NCBI RefSeq assembly: GCF_001552075.1
Contig: NZ_BCQM01000013.1
Location: 1-59,633 of the forward strand
Source: Arthrobacter luteolus NBRC 107841
Lineage (GTDB): Bacteria; Actinomycetota; Actinomycetes; Actinomycetales; Micrococcaceae
Direction: 5' to 3'
Length of the DNA: 59,633 bases
Shown: piece after piece, positions 34,331 through 42,451 of the stretch
Layout: every line of letters starts with the position of its first letter
How positions within the stretch are numbered: position 1 is the stretch's first letter
Notes under the pieces: generated by a model
Told to the model about the DNA's origin: nothing
Seen by the model: only the letters and a program-made list of their open reading frames with translations
Database searches by the model: none
Translations under genes and position numbers: made by a program

Positions 34331-35686
34331 CTAGGCCCAGAGGAAGGGAACCACGAGGACTCCGAGAGTGAGGACCGGCCCAATGATGACCATCGACAGA
34401 CCCCAGATGGTCAGGTGCTTGTTCACCGTGGAGCGGTGTTCCTCCACCGTCGAGGCAACAATCGTCGCGCCGGTTGTTCCAAACGGAGCACAGTCCACCA
34501 GCGACGCCGAGATGGCCAGCGCATAGATGAAACCGGTCATCTCCAGGCCGCCGCCGGGAATCAGCAGCGGAACCGCGAGCGGGATCAGCGCACCGATGAT
34601 GCCGATGGTGGAAGCGAAGGCCGACACCAGGGCTGCGATGACGCAGATGACGAACGCCGCGAGCAGCGGCTGGCTCACCGAGCGGGCTGCCTCGCCGAGC
34701 TGGTCGATGGCGCCGAGGCGGGTCAGGACCGCCACGTAGGTGATGATGCCGCCGAGCAGCAGGGTGGTGCTCCAGTCGATGCGGGCGATGGCCTTGCGGC
34801 CTACGCCCGGATCCACCAGGGAGAGGATGACGGCGATCGTCAGCGCCACCACACCGAGGTTCACGTCGACGTCGAGCTGGTTGAGGGTGAAGAAACCGCC
34901 CACCAGGACGAAGATGGAGGCGATGACAAGCATCTGCATGGGTTCCAGTTTCGGACGCGCTGCAGCCTTGACCTTGGCATCGGCCCGGTTGAGCACCAGG
35001 GTGCCTCCGCCGGAGCTGCGGGTGCCGCCCGAGGACGGGACTTCGCCGGTGCCGCCGCTGCGGCCGGCCGAGCCGGCGCGGGTGCGGGCAATGAGTTCGC
35101 GTCCGCCGAACATAAAGAAGGCCACCAGGACAACGAGGGCGTTCACGCCGATGGAGAGGCCGAACATCAGCGCAGCGTTGTAGGGGACGTTGGCTTCGGA
35201 AGCCACGGTCTGCACGGTGATGCCGACGATGCTGGTGGGTGCCAGCGCGCCGCCGACAATCGCCGAGCTCATGGCGATGCCCATCATGGTGGAGTTGATC
35301 CTGTGGCTGTGCGCCAGGGTCATCGCAATGGGAACGACGGCGAAGGCGGCGTGGGAGGTTCCCATGCAGGCTACCGCCGTTGCAATGGCCCACAGACCCC
35401 AGGGCAGCAGGGCCACGCGGTCCCCGATGAGATCCAGGGAACGGTCCACCAGCCACTTGATGGTGCCGGTTTCATGCGCCAGCCCGAAGAGATAGGTGAT
35501 GCCCACCAGGATGATCAGGGCGTCCACGGGGAAGCCGCCGAGGACGTCCTTCAGGCTCTCGCCGACGACGCCGATGCCAATAATGAACGCAGCCACCAGG
35601 GCCAGCGCACCCATGTGCACGTTGCGGACAGAGGAGATGGTGAAAACTGCCGCGAGCCCGATGAGGGCAATAATCTCGGGGCTCAT
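34331..35686 (-). CDS. MatC/SLC13-type organic acid permease
   Basis: A 451-residue membrane protein of the dicarboxylate carrier MatC family in the broad SLC13/ArsB-NhaD ion-transporter group. About 11 hydrophobic segments are split by a Gly/Ser/Arg-rich cytoplasmic loop at residues 203-245. Family landmarks include GTSHAAFAVVPIAMTLA in the first half and ASLVDCAPFGTTGATIVA in the second, the paired re-entrant motifs. MatC in rhizobia imports malonate. Here the neighbours suggest a hydroxylated sugar acid as substrate, which is inference. It is 63 bp downstream of the oxidoreductase gene, on the same strand. Confidence 0.88.
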   Translation of the reverse strand: MSPEIIALIGLAAVFTISSVRNVHMGALALVAAFIIGIGVVGESLKDVLGGFPVDALIILVGITYLFGLAHETGTIKWLVDRSLDLIGDRVALLPWGLWAIATAVACMGTSHAAFAVVPIAMTLAHSHRINSTMMGIAMSSAIVGGALAPTSIVGITVQTVASEANVPYNAALMFGLSIGVNALVVLVAFFMFGGRELIARTRAGSAGRSGGTGEVPSSGGTRSSGGGTLVLNRADAKVKAAARPKLEPMQMLVIASIFVLVGGFFTLNQLDVDVNLGVVALTIAVILSLVDPGVGRKAIARIDWSTTLLLGGIITYVAVLTRLGAIDQLGEAARSVSQPLLAAFVICVIAALVSAFASTIGIIGALIPLAVPLLIPGGGLEMTGFIYALAISASLVDCAPFGTTGATIVASTVEEHRSTVNKHLTIWGLSMVIIGPVLTLGVLVVPFLWA

Positions 35687-35749
35687 GCCGCGCGCTCCAA
35701 GGAGACGAGCCCTCGGCAGGGGGCGGGGGAAGTAAAGAACGTCATTGAT

Positions 35750-37120
35750 TTACTCCGATCGATTGGTTCGTCCGCGGGAAGCCCCCGCGAGGTACAGGGT
35801 CAGGGCTCCGGAGTCCACGCCTTCGACGTCGGCAAAGCCGATCAGGCTGCCCTGGGCAACCGGGCGGATCAGCCGGGCGCCGTCGAGCAGGTAGAACGGG
35901 GAGGCGGCGGGGTCGGAAGCGATCATCACGGGTGCAACCGAGTCAATTTCGTGGTGGTGTCCGGCTACGGCCAGATCGGTTCCGGCCGGCAGGTCGCACA
36001 GGGCGCGGCCGGCGAGGATCATGCCCGGCACTGCCGGAGGAGCCTCCACCAGTTCGACGGCGGCATGCACCGTGAGCGGTGTCTCCACACCCATGTAGTG
36101 GTACGGCCAGTAAATGCAGGCGTACCTGCCGTCGCGGCTGACGACGTGGCCCTTGCCCCGGAGGATTTCCCAGGTGACAGGATCGCCGGTGCGGACGATG
36201 GCGAAGACGCCGCCGGCGAAGCTCGCCTCACCCGGCAGCCGGAGGGCGGAGAAAACGTCCACCACGCCGTCGTTCGCCAGGATGCCGCCGTCTTCGCGTG
36301 CGGCGTAGATGTCGGCAAGTTCATTAATCCGGGCCACGGGGTAATGCATGGCCTCCACATCGGCCATCATGCCGGTGCGCATGGCGACAACCGTCATTTC
36401 GCACGAATCGGCAGCTGCTGCCCGCTTGAGCGGGCTGACTGCTTCGGCCCGCTGGTCCAGGGTGTCGGTAATACTACTGCCAAGTTCCAGCAGCCCGGTC
36501 AGCTGCGGGGCGTCGATGCTTTCGCCTGCCTGGCTCACCCGGCCGGTCGCGGGGTCGAACTGCAGGTCGTACTCCCCCGCCTTGCCGATGGCCACGATGT
36601 CCAGTCCGACGGCGCTGACCCAGTCCACCAGGCGCAGCAGGTTGGCCGGCTGGTCACCGTCGCCCGGGAGATAGCTGAGTCCCTTCTCCGCTGCGCGCGC
36701 GCTGAGCTCGACGCCGACAACGGTGTCCACCTCTTTGCTGACCATCACCACATGGGTGTTGTTCTCCAGTGCTGCCTCGGCATAGGCGGCGCCGGCGCCC
36801 ACCCGGCCGCAGGCCTCAACCAGGACGTCGATGCCTGCCCAGTCGAGGGCGTCAACGGACCCGATCAGCGCAATGCGGCCGCTGGCAATAATTTCCGCGG
36901 TCTGTGCCGGGCCGCTGGACGCGGCGGCACGGGAGGCGGGGATGCCCAGTTCTTCGAGCATGGCCAGCACACCGGCGGCATCCGGATCCACCAGGACCGC
37001 AGGCAGGATTTCGGGGGTGCAGGCAAGCTGGGCAAGGAACGTACGCCCGTAGCCGCCGTTTGCCCCGGTGAGGGCTACGCGGATGGGAGCTCGTCGTCGA
37101 GCGCGGTGAGGGAGAATCAC
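35750..37120 (-). CDS. Homoserine-dehydrogenase-like oxidoreductase with SAF domain
   Basis: A 456-residue protein of the COG4091 type. The N-terminal Rossmann fold has a nucleotide loop ALTGANGGYGRTF and the motif VMVSKEVDTVVG. A central catalytic-type region (DGDQPANLLRLVDW, IGKAGEYDLQFDP) follows. A C-terminal SAF-like domain begins near LAGRALCDLPAGTDLAVAGHHH. SAF domains also occur in altronate/galactarate dehydratases, in keeping with a sugar-acid substrate. I know of no confirmed activity for this family. The GTG at 37120 is the best start, since upstream in-frame sequence runs into the regulatory region; its ribosome binding site is weak. It is divergent from the DUF1537 kinase and probably cotranscribed with the permease. 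Confidence 0.82.
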   Translation of the reverse strand: MILPHRARRRAPIRVALTGANGGYGRTFLAQLACTPEILPAVLVDPDAAGVLAMLEELGIPASRAAASSGPAQTAEIIASGRIALIGSVDALDWAGIDVLVEACGRVGAGAAYAEAALENNTHVVMVSKEVDTVVGVELSARAAEKGLSYLPGDGDQPANLLRLVDWVSAVGLDIVAIGKAGEYDLQFDPATGRVSQAGESIDAPQLTGLLELGSSITDTLDQRAEAVSPLKRAAAADSCEMTVVAMRTGMMADVEAMHYPVARINELADIYAAREDGGILANDGVVDVFSALRLPGEASFAGGVFAIVRTGDPVTWEILRGKGHVVSRDGRYACIYWPYHYMGVETPLTVHAAVELVEAPPAVPGMILAGRALCDLPAGTDLAVAGHHHEIDSVAPVMIASDPAASPFYLLDGARLIRPVAQGSLIGFADVEGVDSGALTLYLAGASRGRTNRSE

Positions 37121-37299
37121 GGTGGCGTCCAAATCTTCGTGAGCACCGCTCGACCTTCGAACGTGCCGGGAATCACTGTGACACACATTTCTAATTTCGT
37201 ACAACAAATTACCAACGCTTAACAACCGTTCACAGTGCGGTGTTACAGTCGAGTCCGATAACTGCCGCCTCACCGGCTGGTTCGGAAAGGATCACAAAA
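37121..37299. promoter_or_regulatory. Divergent control region of the sugar-acid cluster
   Basis: This AT-richer 179-bp gap separates the oxidoreductase and kinase genes. TTAACA (37219-37224) and TTACAG (37243-37248), 18 bp apart, could be the kinase promoter. Candidate operators are TGTGACACA (a perfect 9-bp palindrome, 37177-37185), AATTT-N8-AAATT (37193-37210) and TAACA...TGTTA enclosing the promoter. The DeoR-type product of the cluster is the likely ligand-responsive repressor. Confidence 0.55.
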
Positions 37300-38529
37300 G
37301 TGCTTGGAATCATCGCTGACGACTTCACTGGCGCCACGGATATAGCCACCATGCTCCGGCGCTCGGGCCACCGGGTGGCCGTCGTCATCGAGGACGGAAC
37401 GCCCGCCGCCGGGGAGCTGGCCGGCCTCGACGCCGTCGTTATTGCCTTGAAGAGCCGGTCCGAGCCGAAGGAGGCCGCGGTGGCCGCCTCGCTGGACGCG
37501 CTCCGCCGGCTGCGCGCCTGGGGTGCTGCCCGCTTCTATGTGAAGTACTGCTCCACCTTTGATTCCACCCCCGGGGGAAACATCGGGCCGGTGCTCGACG
37601 CCGTCGCGGATGAACTCGGCGCGCCGCGGTGCGTTGTGGTGCCGTCGCTTCCGGCCAACGGACGCACTGTCTACAACGGTCACCTCTTTGTGAACGGCGT
37701 ACTCCTCGAGAACTCCTCCATGCGGCACCATCCCCTGACGCCCATGACCCGCTCGCGCCTGACCGAGCTGCTGGGTCCGCAGACCCCGCACACGGTCAGC
37801 GAAGTTGCCCGGCCGGTGGTCCGGAGCGGGCCCGCGGAACTCCGCGCAGCGATCGATGCCGCCGAGGGCCGCTACGTGGTGGTTGACGCCATTGATGATG
37901 AGGATCTGGGCATCATTGCCGCCGCGGTTTCGGAGCATGTGCTGGTCTCCGGCGGTTCCGGACTGGCTCTGGGCATGACCGGCCCCGGCGCGGCCGGTGC
38001 GTCCTGGGCCCCGCCGCGCCGGGGGCGGGGAGGCATCCTGTGCGGGAGCGTCTCCAGCACCACCCTGGCCCAGGTTGCACACGCCGCACGCACTCAGCCG
38101 GTGCGGCAGATCGATATCCGCACCGCCATCGCCGATCCCGGGGCGGCGGCCGCCGACCTGGCCGCCTGGTTCCTGGCGCAGGCACCGGATTCCACCCCCG
38201 TGGTGTGCGCAGCCCGGAGCCGTGAAGACGTCCACACCCTGGTAGACGGAGTGGAGAGCGCACCTGTCATCGAGCACGTGCTGACTCAGGTTGCCGTTCA
38301 CCTCACGGCCGACCCAGCCGTTTCTGCGCTCATCGTCGCGGGCGGCGAAACCAGCGGAGCCGTCGTGCGCGGATTGGGCATCCAGTCCCTGCAGATCGGC
38401 CCCGAGCTCGCGCCGGGGGTGTGCTGGTCCACGGCGGAGGCCGGCGGACGCCCGTTTGCCCTGGCTCTCAAGAGCGGCAACTTCGGCGGACATGACCTTT
38501 TCGTTTCAGCCTGGGAGCGCCTGGCATGA
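37300..38529 (+). CDS. DUF1537 four-carbon acid sugar kinase
   Basis: A 409-residue kinase of the DUF1537 family (OtnK/DtnK), whose characterised members phosphorylate 3-oxo-tetronates, D-threonate or D-erythronate using ATP. The N-terminal substrate domain starts with the hallmark LGIIADDFTGATD, then KYCSTFDSTPGGNIG and PSLPANGRTVYNGHLFVNG. The C-terminal nucleotide domain has VSGGSGLALG, CGSVSSTT and VAGGETSGAVVRGLG. All look intact. The GTG at 37300 is set by GGAAAGG 9 nt upstream. It overlaps the aldolase gene by 4 bp (ATGA). The exact substrate cannot be told from sequence. Confidence 0.92.
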   Translation: MLGIIADDFTGATDIATMLRRSGHRVAVVIEDGTPAAGELAGLDAVVIALKSRSEPKEAAVAASLDALRRLRAWGAARFYVKYCSTFDSTPGGNIGPVLDAVADELGAPRCVVVPSLPANGRTVYNGHLFVNGVLLENSSMRHHPLTPMTRSRLTELLGPQTPHTVSEVARPVVRSGPAELRAAIDAAEGRYVVVDAIDDEDLGIIAAAVSEHVLVSGGSGLALGMTGPGAAGASWAPPRRGRGGILCGSVSSTTLAQVAHAARTQPVRQIDIRTAIADPGAAAADLAAWFLAQAPDSTPVVCAARSREDVHTLVDGVESAPVIEHVLTQVAVHLTADPAVSALIVAGGETSGAVVRGLGIQSLQIGPELAPGVCWSTAEAGGRPFALALKSGNFGGHDLFVSAWERLA

Positions 38530-39173
38530 GTATCCATCACCAGCTCATCACCGCCGGACGTCGGCTCGTCGACATGGGGCTGAGCCCGGGCGCCACCGGC
38601 AACCTGAGCCTGCGGGACGGAGACAGTTTCCTCATCACCGGTACCGGCGCCTCCCTGGGGCACCTGACCGAAGCTGATCTGGCCAGGGTCTCGCTCACCG
38701 GCGTCCACCTCGGCGGCGCCCCCGCTTCAAAGGAAACGCCGCTGCACGCCGGTTTCTACCAGCGGGGCGAAGAACACCAGGCGATTGTCCACCTGCACTC
38801 TCCGCAGGCTGTCGCCCTCTCCTGCCGGACCCCATGGTCTGATCTGAACGCCGTTCCGCCGCTCACTCCGTACTTCGTGATGCGGGTGGGACAGAGCCCC
38901 CTGCTGCCCTACCGGCATCCCGGCGATGCGGCGCTCGGCGAAGACATCCGGTGCGCACGTGGCCCCTTCCGTGCAGCCCTGCTGGCCAACCACGGATCCG
39001 TGGTCTCAGGCAGGGACCTGGACGACGCCGTCGAGCGGGCCGCCGAACTGGAGGAAGCGTGCCGGATCGCCCTCCTAACCGAGAACTCCCCGCGCCGCGA
39101 ACTCACGCCGGTCCAGATCCGCGAGCTCGCTGAGCGGTGGAACAGTCCCTGGACGCATTCTCCGGTAGATTGA
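38526..39173 (+). CDS. Class II aldolase/decarboxylase, OtnC-like
   Basis: A 215-residue zinc-dependent class II aldolase/adducin protein, the size and form of OtnC (3-oxo-tetronate-4-phosphate decarboxylase), which yields dihydroxyacetone phosphate and CO2. Landmarks: GATGNLSLRD (phosphate binding), KETPLHAGFY (catalytic acid and His), HLHSPQAVALSC (HxH zinc pair) and ANHGSVVSG (third His). The substrate is inferred from the coupled kinase. A role with L-fuculose- or ribulose-phosphate is less likely in this setting. It ends 14 bp before the DeoR gene. Confidence 0.9.
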   Translation: MSIHHQLITAGRRLVDMGLSPGATGNLSLRDGDSFLITGTGASLGHLTEADLARVSLTGVHLGGAPASKETPLHAGFYQRGEEHQAIVHLHSPQAVALSCRTPWSDLNAVPPLTPYFVMRVGQSPLLPYRHPGDAALGEDIRCARGPFRAALLANHGSVVSGRDLDDAVERAAELEEACRIALLTENSPRRELTPVQIRELAERWNSPWTHSPVD

Positions 39174-39187
39174 ACCGGGAGGCACCA

Positions 39188-39994
39188 ATGGCAAAGTCGA
39201 TATCCCTGATTCCGGAGCAGCGCAGGCAGCAGATTCTCCAGCACCTGCGCGCCCAAAGAGTGCTCAGCTACCGGGAAATCACCGAGTTGCTCGGCGTCAG
39301 CCACATGACGGCCCGCCGCGACGTCGCCGCTCTCGCCGAGGCGGGAGACGTTGAAGTGACGCAGGGCGGCGTCCTCGCCGTCAGCAGGCTTCTGGAGGAA
39401 CCGAGCCGTTCCGTGAAGGAAGCGGCCGATCTGCCGGCTAAGGCCGCGATAGCCAGCCATGCTGCGGAGCTGGTGGCCGATTCCATGACTGTCTATCTGG
39501 ACGCCGGGACCACTGTCCAGGCCATGTGCCCGTACCTGCAGGACCGCCGGAACCTCACCGTCGTGTCCAATGACCTGGCCACGGCGGCAGCCTTCCTCGA
39601 GTTTCCGGGCGTTGAGCTCATCTGTGTCGGCGGGCGGGTGGACCGGGACAACAAGTCGATGATCGGCCGCCTTGCCACCCTGACGCTGGCCGAGCTGTCC
39701 CTGGACATCGCGTTTCTATCCTCCAGTTCCTGGGACGTCCAGCACGGGATCACGACGCCGGTGGAGGCCAAGGTGGATCCGAAGCGCGCCGCCATGGCAT
39801 CCGCCGAAAAGACGGTGCTGCTGGCGGACAGCAGCAAGTTCGGGCGCTACGCAAAATACCGGGTCCTGGCCCTGGAAGAACTTGACCTCATCATCAGCGA
39901 CTCCGGTCTCAGCGAAAGCGCCGCATGCCAGATCCAGGAGCGCGGCGTCGAGGTCGTGCGGGAAAGCCTCCTGCCCGCCGCAGCCCTCCGCTAG
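39188..39994 (+). CDS. DeoR-family repressor of the sugar-acid cluster
   Basis: A 268-residue DeoR/GlpR-type regulator. The N-terminal helix-turn-helix (RRQQILQHLRAQRVLSYREITELLGVSHMTARRDVAALAE, about residues 11-50) is followed by the phosphosugar-sensing DeoR C-domain with YLDAGTT, TVVSNDL, CVGGRVDRDNKSMIG and ADSSKFGRYA. GGGAGG stands 7 nt before the ATG. DeoR proteins usually respond to phosphorylated intermediates, so the kinase product could be the inducer. It is the last gene of the kinase operon and probably controls both divergent transcripts. Confidence 0.92.
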   Translation: MAKSISLIPEQRRQQILQHLRAQRVLSYREITELLGVSHMTARRDVAALAEAGDVEVTQGGVLAVSRLLEEPSRSVKEAADLPAKAAIASHAAELVADSMTVYLDAGTTVQAMCPYLQDRRNLTVVSNDLATAAAFLEFPGVELICVGGRVDRDNKSMIGRLATLTLAELSLDIAFLSSSSWDVQHGITTPVEAKVDPKRAAMASAEKTVLLADSSKFGRYAKYRVLALEELDLIISDSGLSESAACQIQERGVEVVRESLLPAAALR

Positions 39995-40012
39995 GCGACG
40001 CCCCGCTCCGGG

Positions 40013-40645
40013 TCAGCTCCGGTACAGCACCGGCGTCGCCCGCAGCCGGACAGGTTCCAGGTTCAGCAGCGGCGGCGGCCCGCTGAAGCCGTGGAACCCG
40101 TGCAGCAAGCTGATATGCGGATGCAGCCGCGCCGCGAACGCCAGGGCCGGATCGCCCGCAGCGTAGCCTGCCGGGTCCGGAACCGCGCACTCGGCAAGGA
40201 ACTCCAGCAGCAGCGAATAGAGCACGGCGTGGAGAGTTCGGAGCCCGGCCGACGCAGCGTACTCCACCGCCAGGGTGGACCCGTCCCGCCCGAAGCCCGC
40301 CAGCCCGCGGGGCTCAAGGACAAATTCATCCTCCGGCAGGGCATCAGCAGTGACCTTCAGATACCGGGCCAGTGCCCGGGCATAAGCGTCCGGTTCGACG
40401 CCGGTGGCTGTGGTGAGACGGGAGAAGGCGTCGTCAGCCCGTCCGAAATGGATCAGGGTCAGGTGCAGCCGGTCCGCGGAGACCCGCCGGGTCCCCGGCG
40501 CGACTTGCCGGACCGCTGACTGCAGCCGGCGCAGTTCCGCCAGCCCGGCGCCGTCGGGCTTCAGCTGCGCATAGATGCGCACGCCGGAGAGCGCGTCAGG
40601 AAGTGCCGGAGCTCCAGGCTCTGGATCGGGCAGTGAAGAAGCCAC
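40013..40645 (-). CDS. 2H phosphoesterase (2'-5' RNA ligase-like)
   Basis: A 210-residue protein with the two signature motifs of the 2H superfamily (LigT/CPDase): RLHLTLIHFG and RLHPHISLLHG, each HxT/S on paired strands. Family members hydrolyse cyclic phosphates of RNA ends or small nucleotides; the substrate here is unknown. The N-terminal 17 residues are Pro/Asp/Glu rich. The gene ends 18 bp from the convergent DeoR gene and is divergent from the GNAT gene across 51 bp, so it is unlikely to belong to the catabolic operon. Confidence 0.85.
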   Translation of the reverse strand: MASSLPDPEPGAPALPDALSGVRIYAQLKPDGAGLAELRRLQSAVRQVAPGTRRVSADRLHLTLIHFGRADDAFSRLTTATGVEPDAYARALARYLKVTADALPEDEFVLEPRGLAGFGRDGSTLAVEYAASAGLRTLHAVLYSLLLEFLAECAVPDPAGYAAGDPALAFAARLHPHISLLHGFHGFSGPPPLLNLEPVRLRATPVLYRS

Positions 40646-40696
40646 GAACGCAGTCTATGATGCCGCCGGCGCCCGCGGGCGCGGTACCTTGGAAAA

Positions 40697-41311
40697 ATGG
40701 TGCTGGAAATCCCGCGGCTGCAGGACGAATCGCTTCTGCTGCGGCCCCATGTGGAGGCGGATGCTGACGCTGTGCTGCAGCGGTCCAGGGATCCCCTGAC
40801 TGTCGAATGGACCACGGTGCCGCTGGATTACAGCCGGGAGATGGCGCTGAACTATGTCTTCGCCGTCGGGGTGCCGCAGGAGGACAAGATTGCCTGGGCC
40901 CTGGAGCAGGACGGCAGGTACGCGGGCAGCATCGACCTGCGCTGGCAGGGTGCAGGGACCGGGGGCCTGGGGTTCGTGACGGCACCGGAGTTCCGCGGCC
41001 AGGGGCTGATGAGCCGGGCGGTGCGGCTGGCCGTCGCCTATGCCTTCGATTCCCTCGGGTGGGAGCGGGTCAACTGGACGTCCAACGTCGGGAACATCGG
41101 CAGCTACAAGCCTGTCTGGCGCAGCGGTTTCCCGCTGCCGGTGACGGTCCCCCGGATGCTCGCCCACCGCGGGGAGATGGTCGATGCCTGGTTTTCCGAG
41201 CTGGACGCGGCCGCGCCGCGGACACCCAGGATCCTGTGGTCTGACTGCCTCCGGCTGCTTCCGGTGGTTCCCCAGGCCACGCCACCAGACGGTGCGTCCC
41301 GGCAGCCCTAG
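40697..41311 (+). CDS. GNAT-family N-acetyltransferase, RimJ/RimL-like
   Basis: A 204-residue acetyltransferase. The acetyl-CoA loop is GLGFVTAPEFRGQGLMSRAVRLAVAYAF (motif A, R-x-x-G-x-G/A, about residues 90-117), and the segment ERVNWTSNVGNIGSYKPVWRSGF is the RimJ/RimL-type motif B, which typically binds protein N-termini or amino groups. Substrate unknown. It is the only plus-strand gene in this stretch and overlaps the DUF2469 stop by 4 bp on the opposite strand. Confidence 0.85.
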   Translation: MVLEIPRLQDESLLLRPHVEADADAVLQRSRDPLTVEWTTVPLDYSREMALNYVFAVGVPQEDKIAWALEQDGRYAGSIDLRWQGAGTGGLGFVTAPEFRGQGLMSRAVRLAVAYAFDSLGWERVNWTSNVGNIGSYKPVWRSGFPLPVTVPRMLAHRGEMVDAWFSELDAAAPRTPRILWSDCLRLLPVVPQATPPDGASRQP

Positions 41312-41631
41312 TTCAGGTCGTCCGGTTTGGGCAGCGTGAGGTCGTCGTTGCGGGTCAGTTCCTCAACGTTGACGTCCTTGAACGTAATCACCCGCACGCT
41401 TTTGACGAACCGTGCCGAGCGGTAAACATCCCACACCCACGCGTCCTGCAGTGTGAGGTCGAAGTAGATTTCGCCATCGGCCGAGCGTGCCTGCAGATCC
41501 ACATGGTTCGCCAGGTAGAAGCGCCGTTCGGTCTCGACGACGTAGCTGAACAGCCCCACGACATCACGGTATTCGCGGTAGAGCTGCAGCTCCATATCCG
41601 TCTCGTAGTTCTCAAGATCCTCTGCGCTCAT
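41308..41631 (-). CDS. DUF2469 family protein
   Basis: A 107-residue acidic actinobacterial protein of unknown function, homolog of Rv2901c. It starts MSAEDLENYETDMELQLYREY and contains VVETERRFYLANHVDL and DLTLQDAWVWDVYR, the family's hallmark. It follows rnhB by 7 bp, an order kept from mycobacteria to Micrococcales. The ATG at 41631 is preferred over 41676, which falls inside rnhB and adds non-conserved residues. Confidence 0.92.
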   Translation of the reverse strand: MSAEDLENYETDMELQLYREYRDVVGLFSYVVETERRFYLANHVDLQARSADGEIYFDLTLQDAWVWDVYRSARFVKSVRVITFKDVNVEELTRNDDLTLPKPDDLN

Positions 41632-41638
41632 GCCACCA

Positions 41639-42451
41639 TCATCCCCCAAGCGGGCCCGCAGCGGGCCCATCGTCATCGGATCGCGCCGAACCCAGCCGCC
41701 AGGAGAGGCGGTGCAGCGGTGAGGGACCGAGCAGGTCGATGGCCGCCCGGTGCGCCCCGGTGGCGTAACCCTTGTTGATCTCCCAGCCGTACTGCGGATG
41801 CAGTGCAGCGTATTCGGTCATGAGTGCATCGCGTTCCACCTTGGCCAGGACCGACGCGGCTGCCACGCTGAGACAGGTCATATCCGCTTTGATCCGGGTG
41901 TGGACAGGGGCCAGGCAGGCAGACTCATCTTCCTCCTCGACGTCGTCGAACAGGCTGGCCTGGACCGCCGGTGAAAGCCAGTTGTGATTGCCGTCCAGGA
42001 GGACGACGTCGGGAGTCAGCGTCCCGCGGACCTGGGTCCAGGCGCGCGTCCCGGCCAGGCGCAGCGCGCCCATCAGCCCGAGGAGATCGATTTCCGCGGC
42101 GCTGGCATGGCCGACGCCCCAGGCCGGACACCACTTCTTGATCAGCGGCACCAGGGTTTCGCGGTCGGCGGCGGACAGCAGTTTGCTGTCCTTCACACCC
42201 TTGAGCGAGCGGACGGAGTCCAGCTGCACCGCCACCAGGCCCACACTGACGGGCCCGGCCAGCGCACCGCGTCCCACCTCGTCGCATCCGGCGAGGACCC
42301 GGTGTCCCAGTGCGGCGAAGGTGCGCTCAAAACGGAGGGTCGGAGCTTTCGCTCCTGCGGTCTTTGGCCGCGCCGCACGAGGGGCACTTGGACCGGCAGC
42401 CGCCGTGGCGCCTGCCGGAGCACGCCGTTTTGCCTGGAGCTCAGCGGTCAC
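41639..42451 (-). CDS. rnhB: Ribonuclease HII
   Basis: Cuts at ribonucleotides embedded in DNA and at RNA-DNA hybrids. The 270-residue protein carries the first active-site motif CDEVGRGALAGP and the later segments with acidic residues (VLLDGNHNW and IKADMTCLSVAAASVLAKVERD). An Ala/Pro/Arg-rich N-terminal tail of about 40 residues precedes the fold. The start is GTG; it overlaps lepB by 4 bp. Together with the RNase HI-VOC fusion the cell has at least two RNase H enzymes. Confidence 0.95.
   Translation of the reverse strand: MTAELQAKRRAPAGATAAAGPSAPRAARPKTAGAKAPTLRFERTFAALGHRVLAGCDEVGRGALAGPVSVGLVAVQLDSVRSLKGVKDSKLLSAADRETLVPLIKKWCPAWGVGHASAAEIDLLGLMGALRLAGTRAWTQVRGTLTPDVVLLDGNHNWLSPAVQASLFDDVEEEDESACLAPVHTRIKADMTCLSVAAASVLAKVERDALMTEYAALHPQYGWEINKGYATGAHRAAIDLLGPSPLHRLSWRLGSARSDDDGPAAGPLGG

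Noticed and set aside
34163-37222. A 1019-codon plus-strand open frame across the permease and oxidoreductase genes
   Set aside because: It is a GC-driven antisense frame to two well-supported minus-strand genes, rich in Gly, Asp, Gln and His with no recognisable domain.
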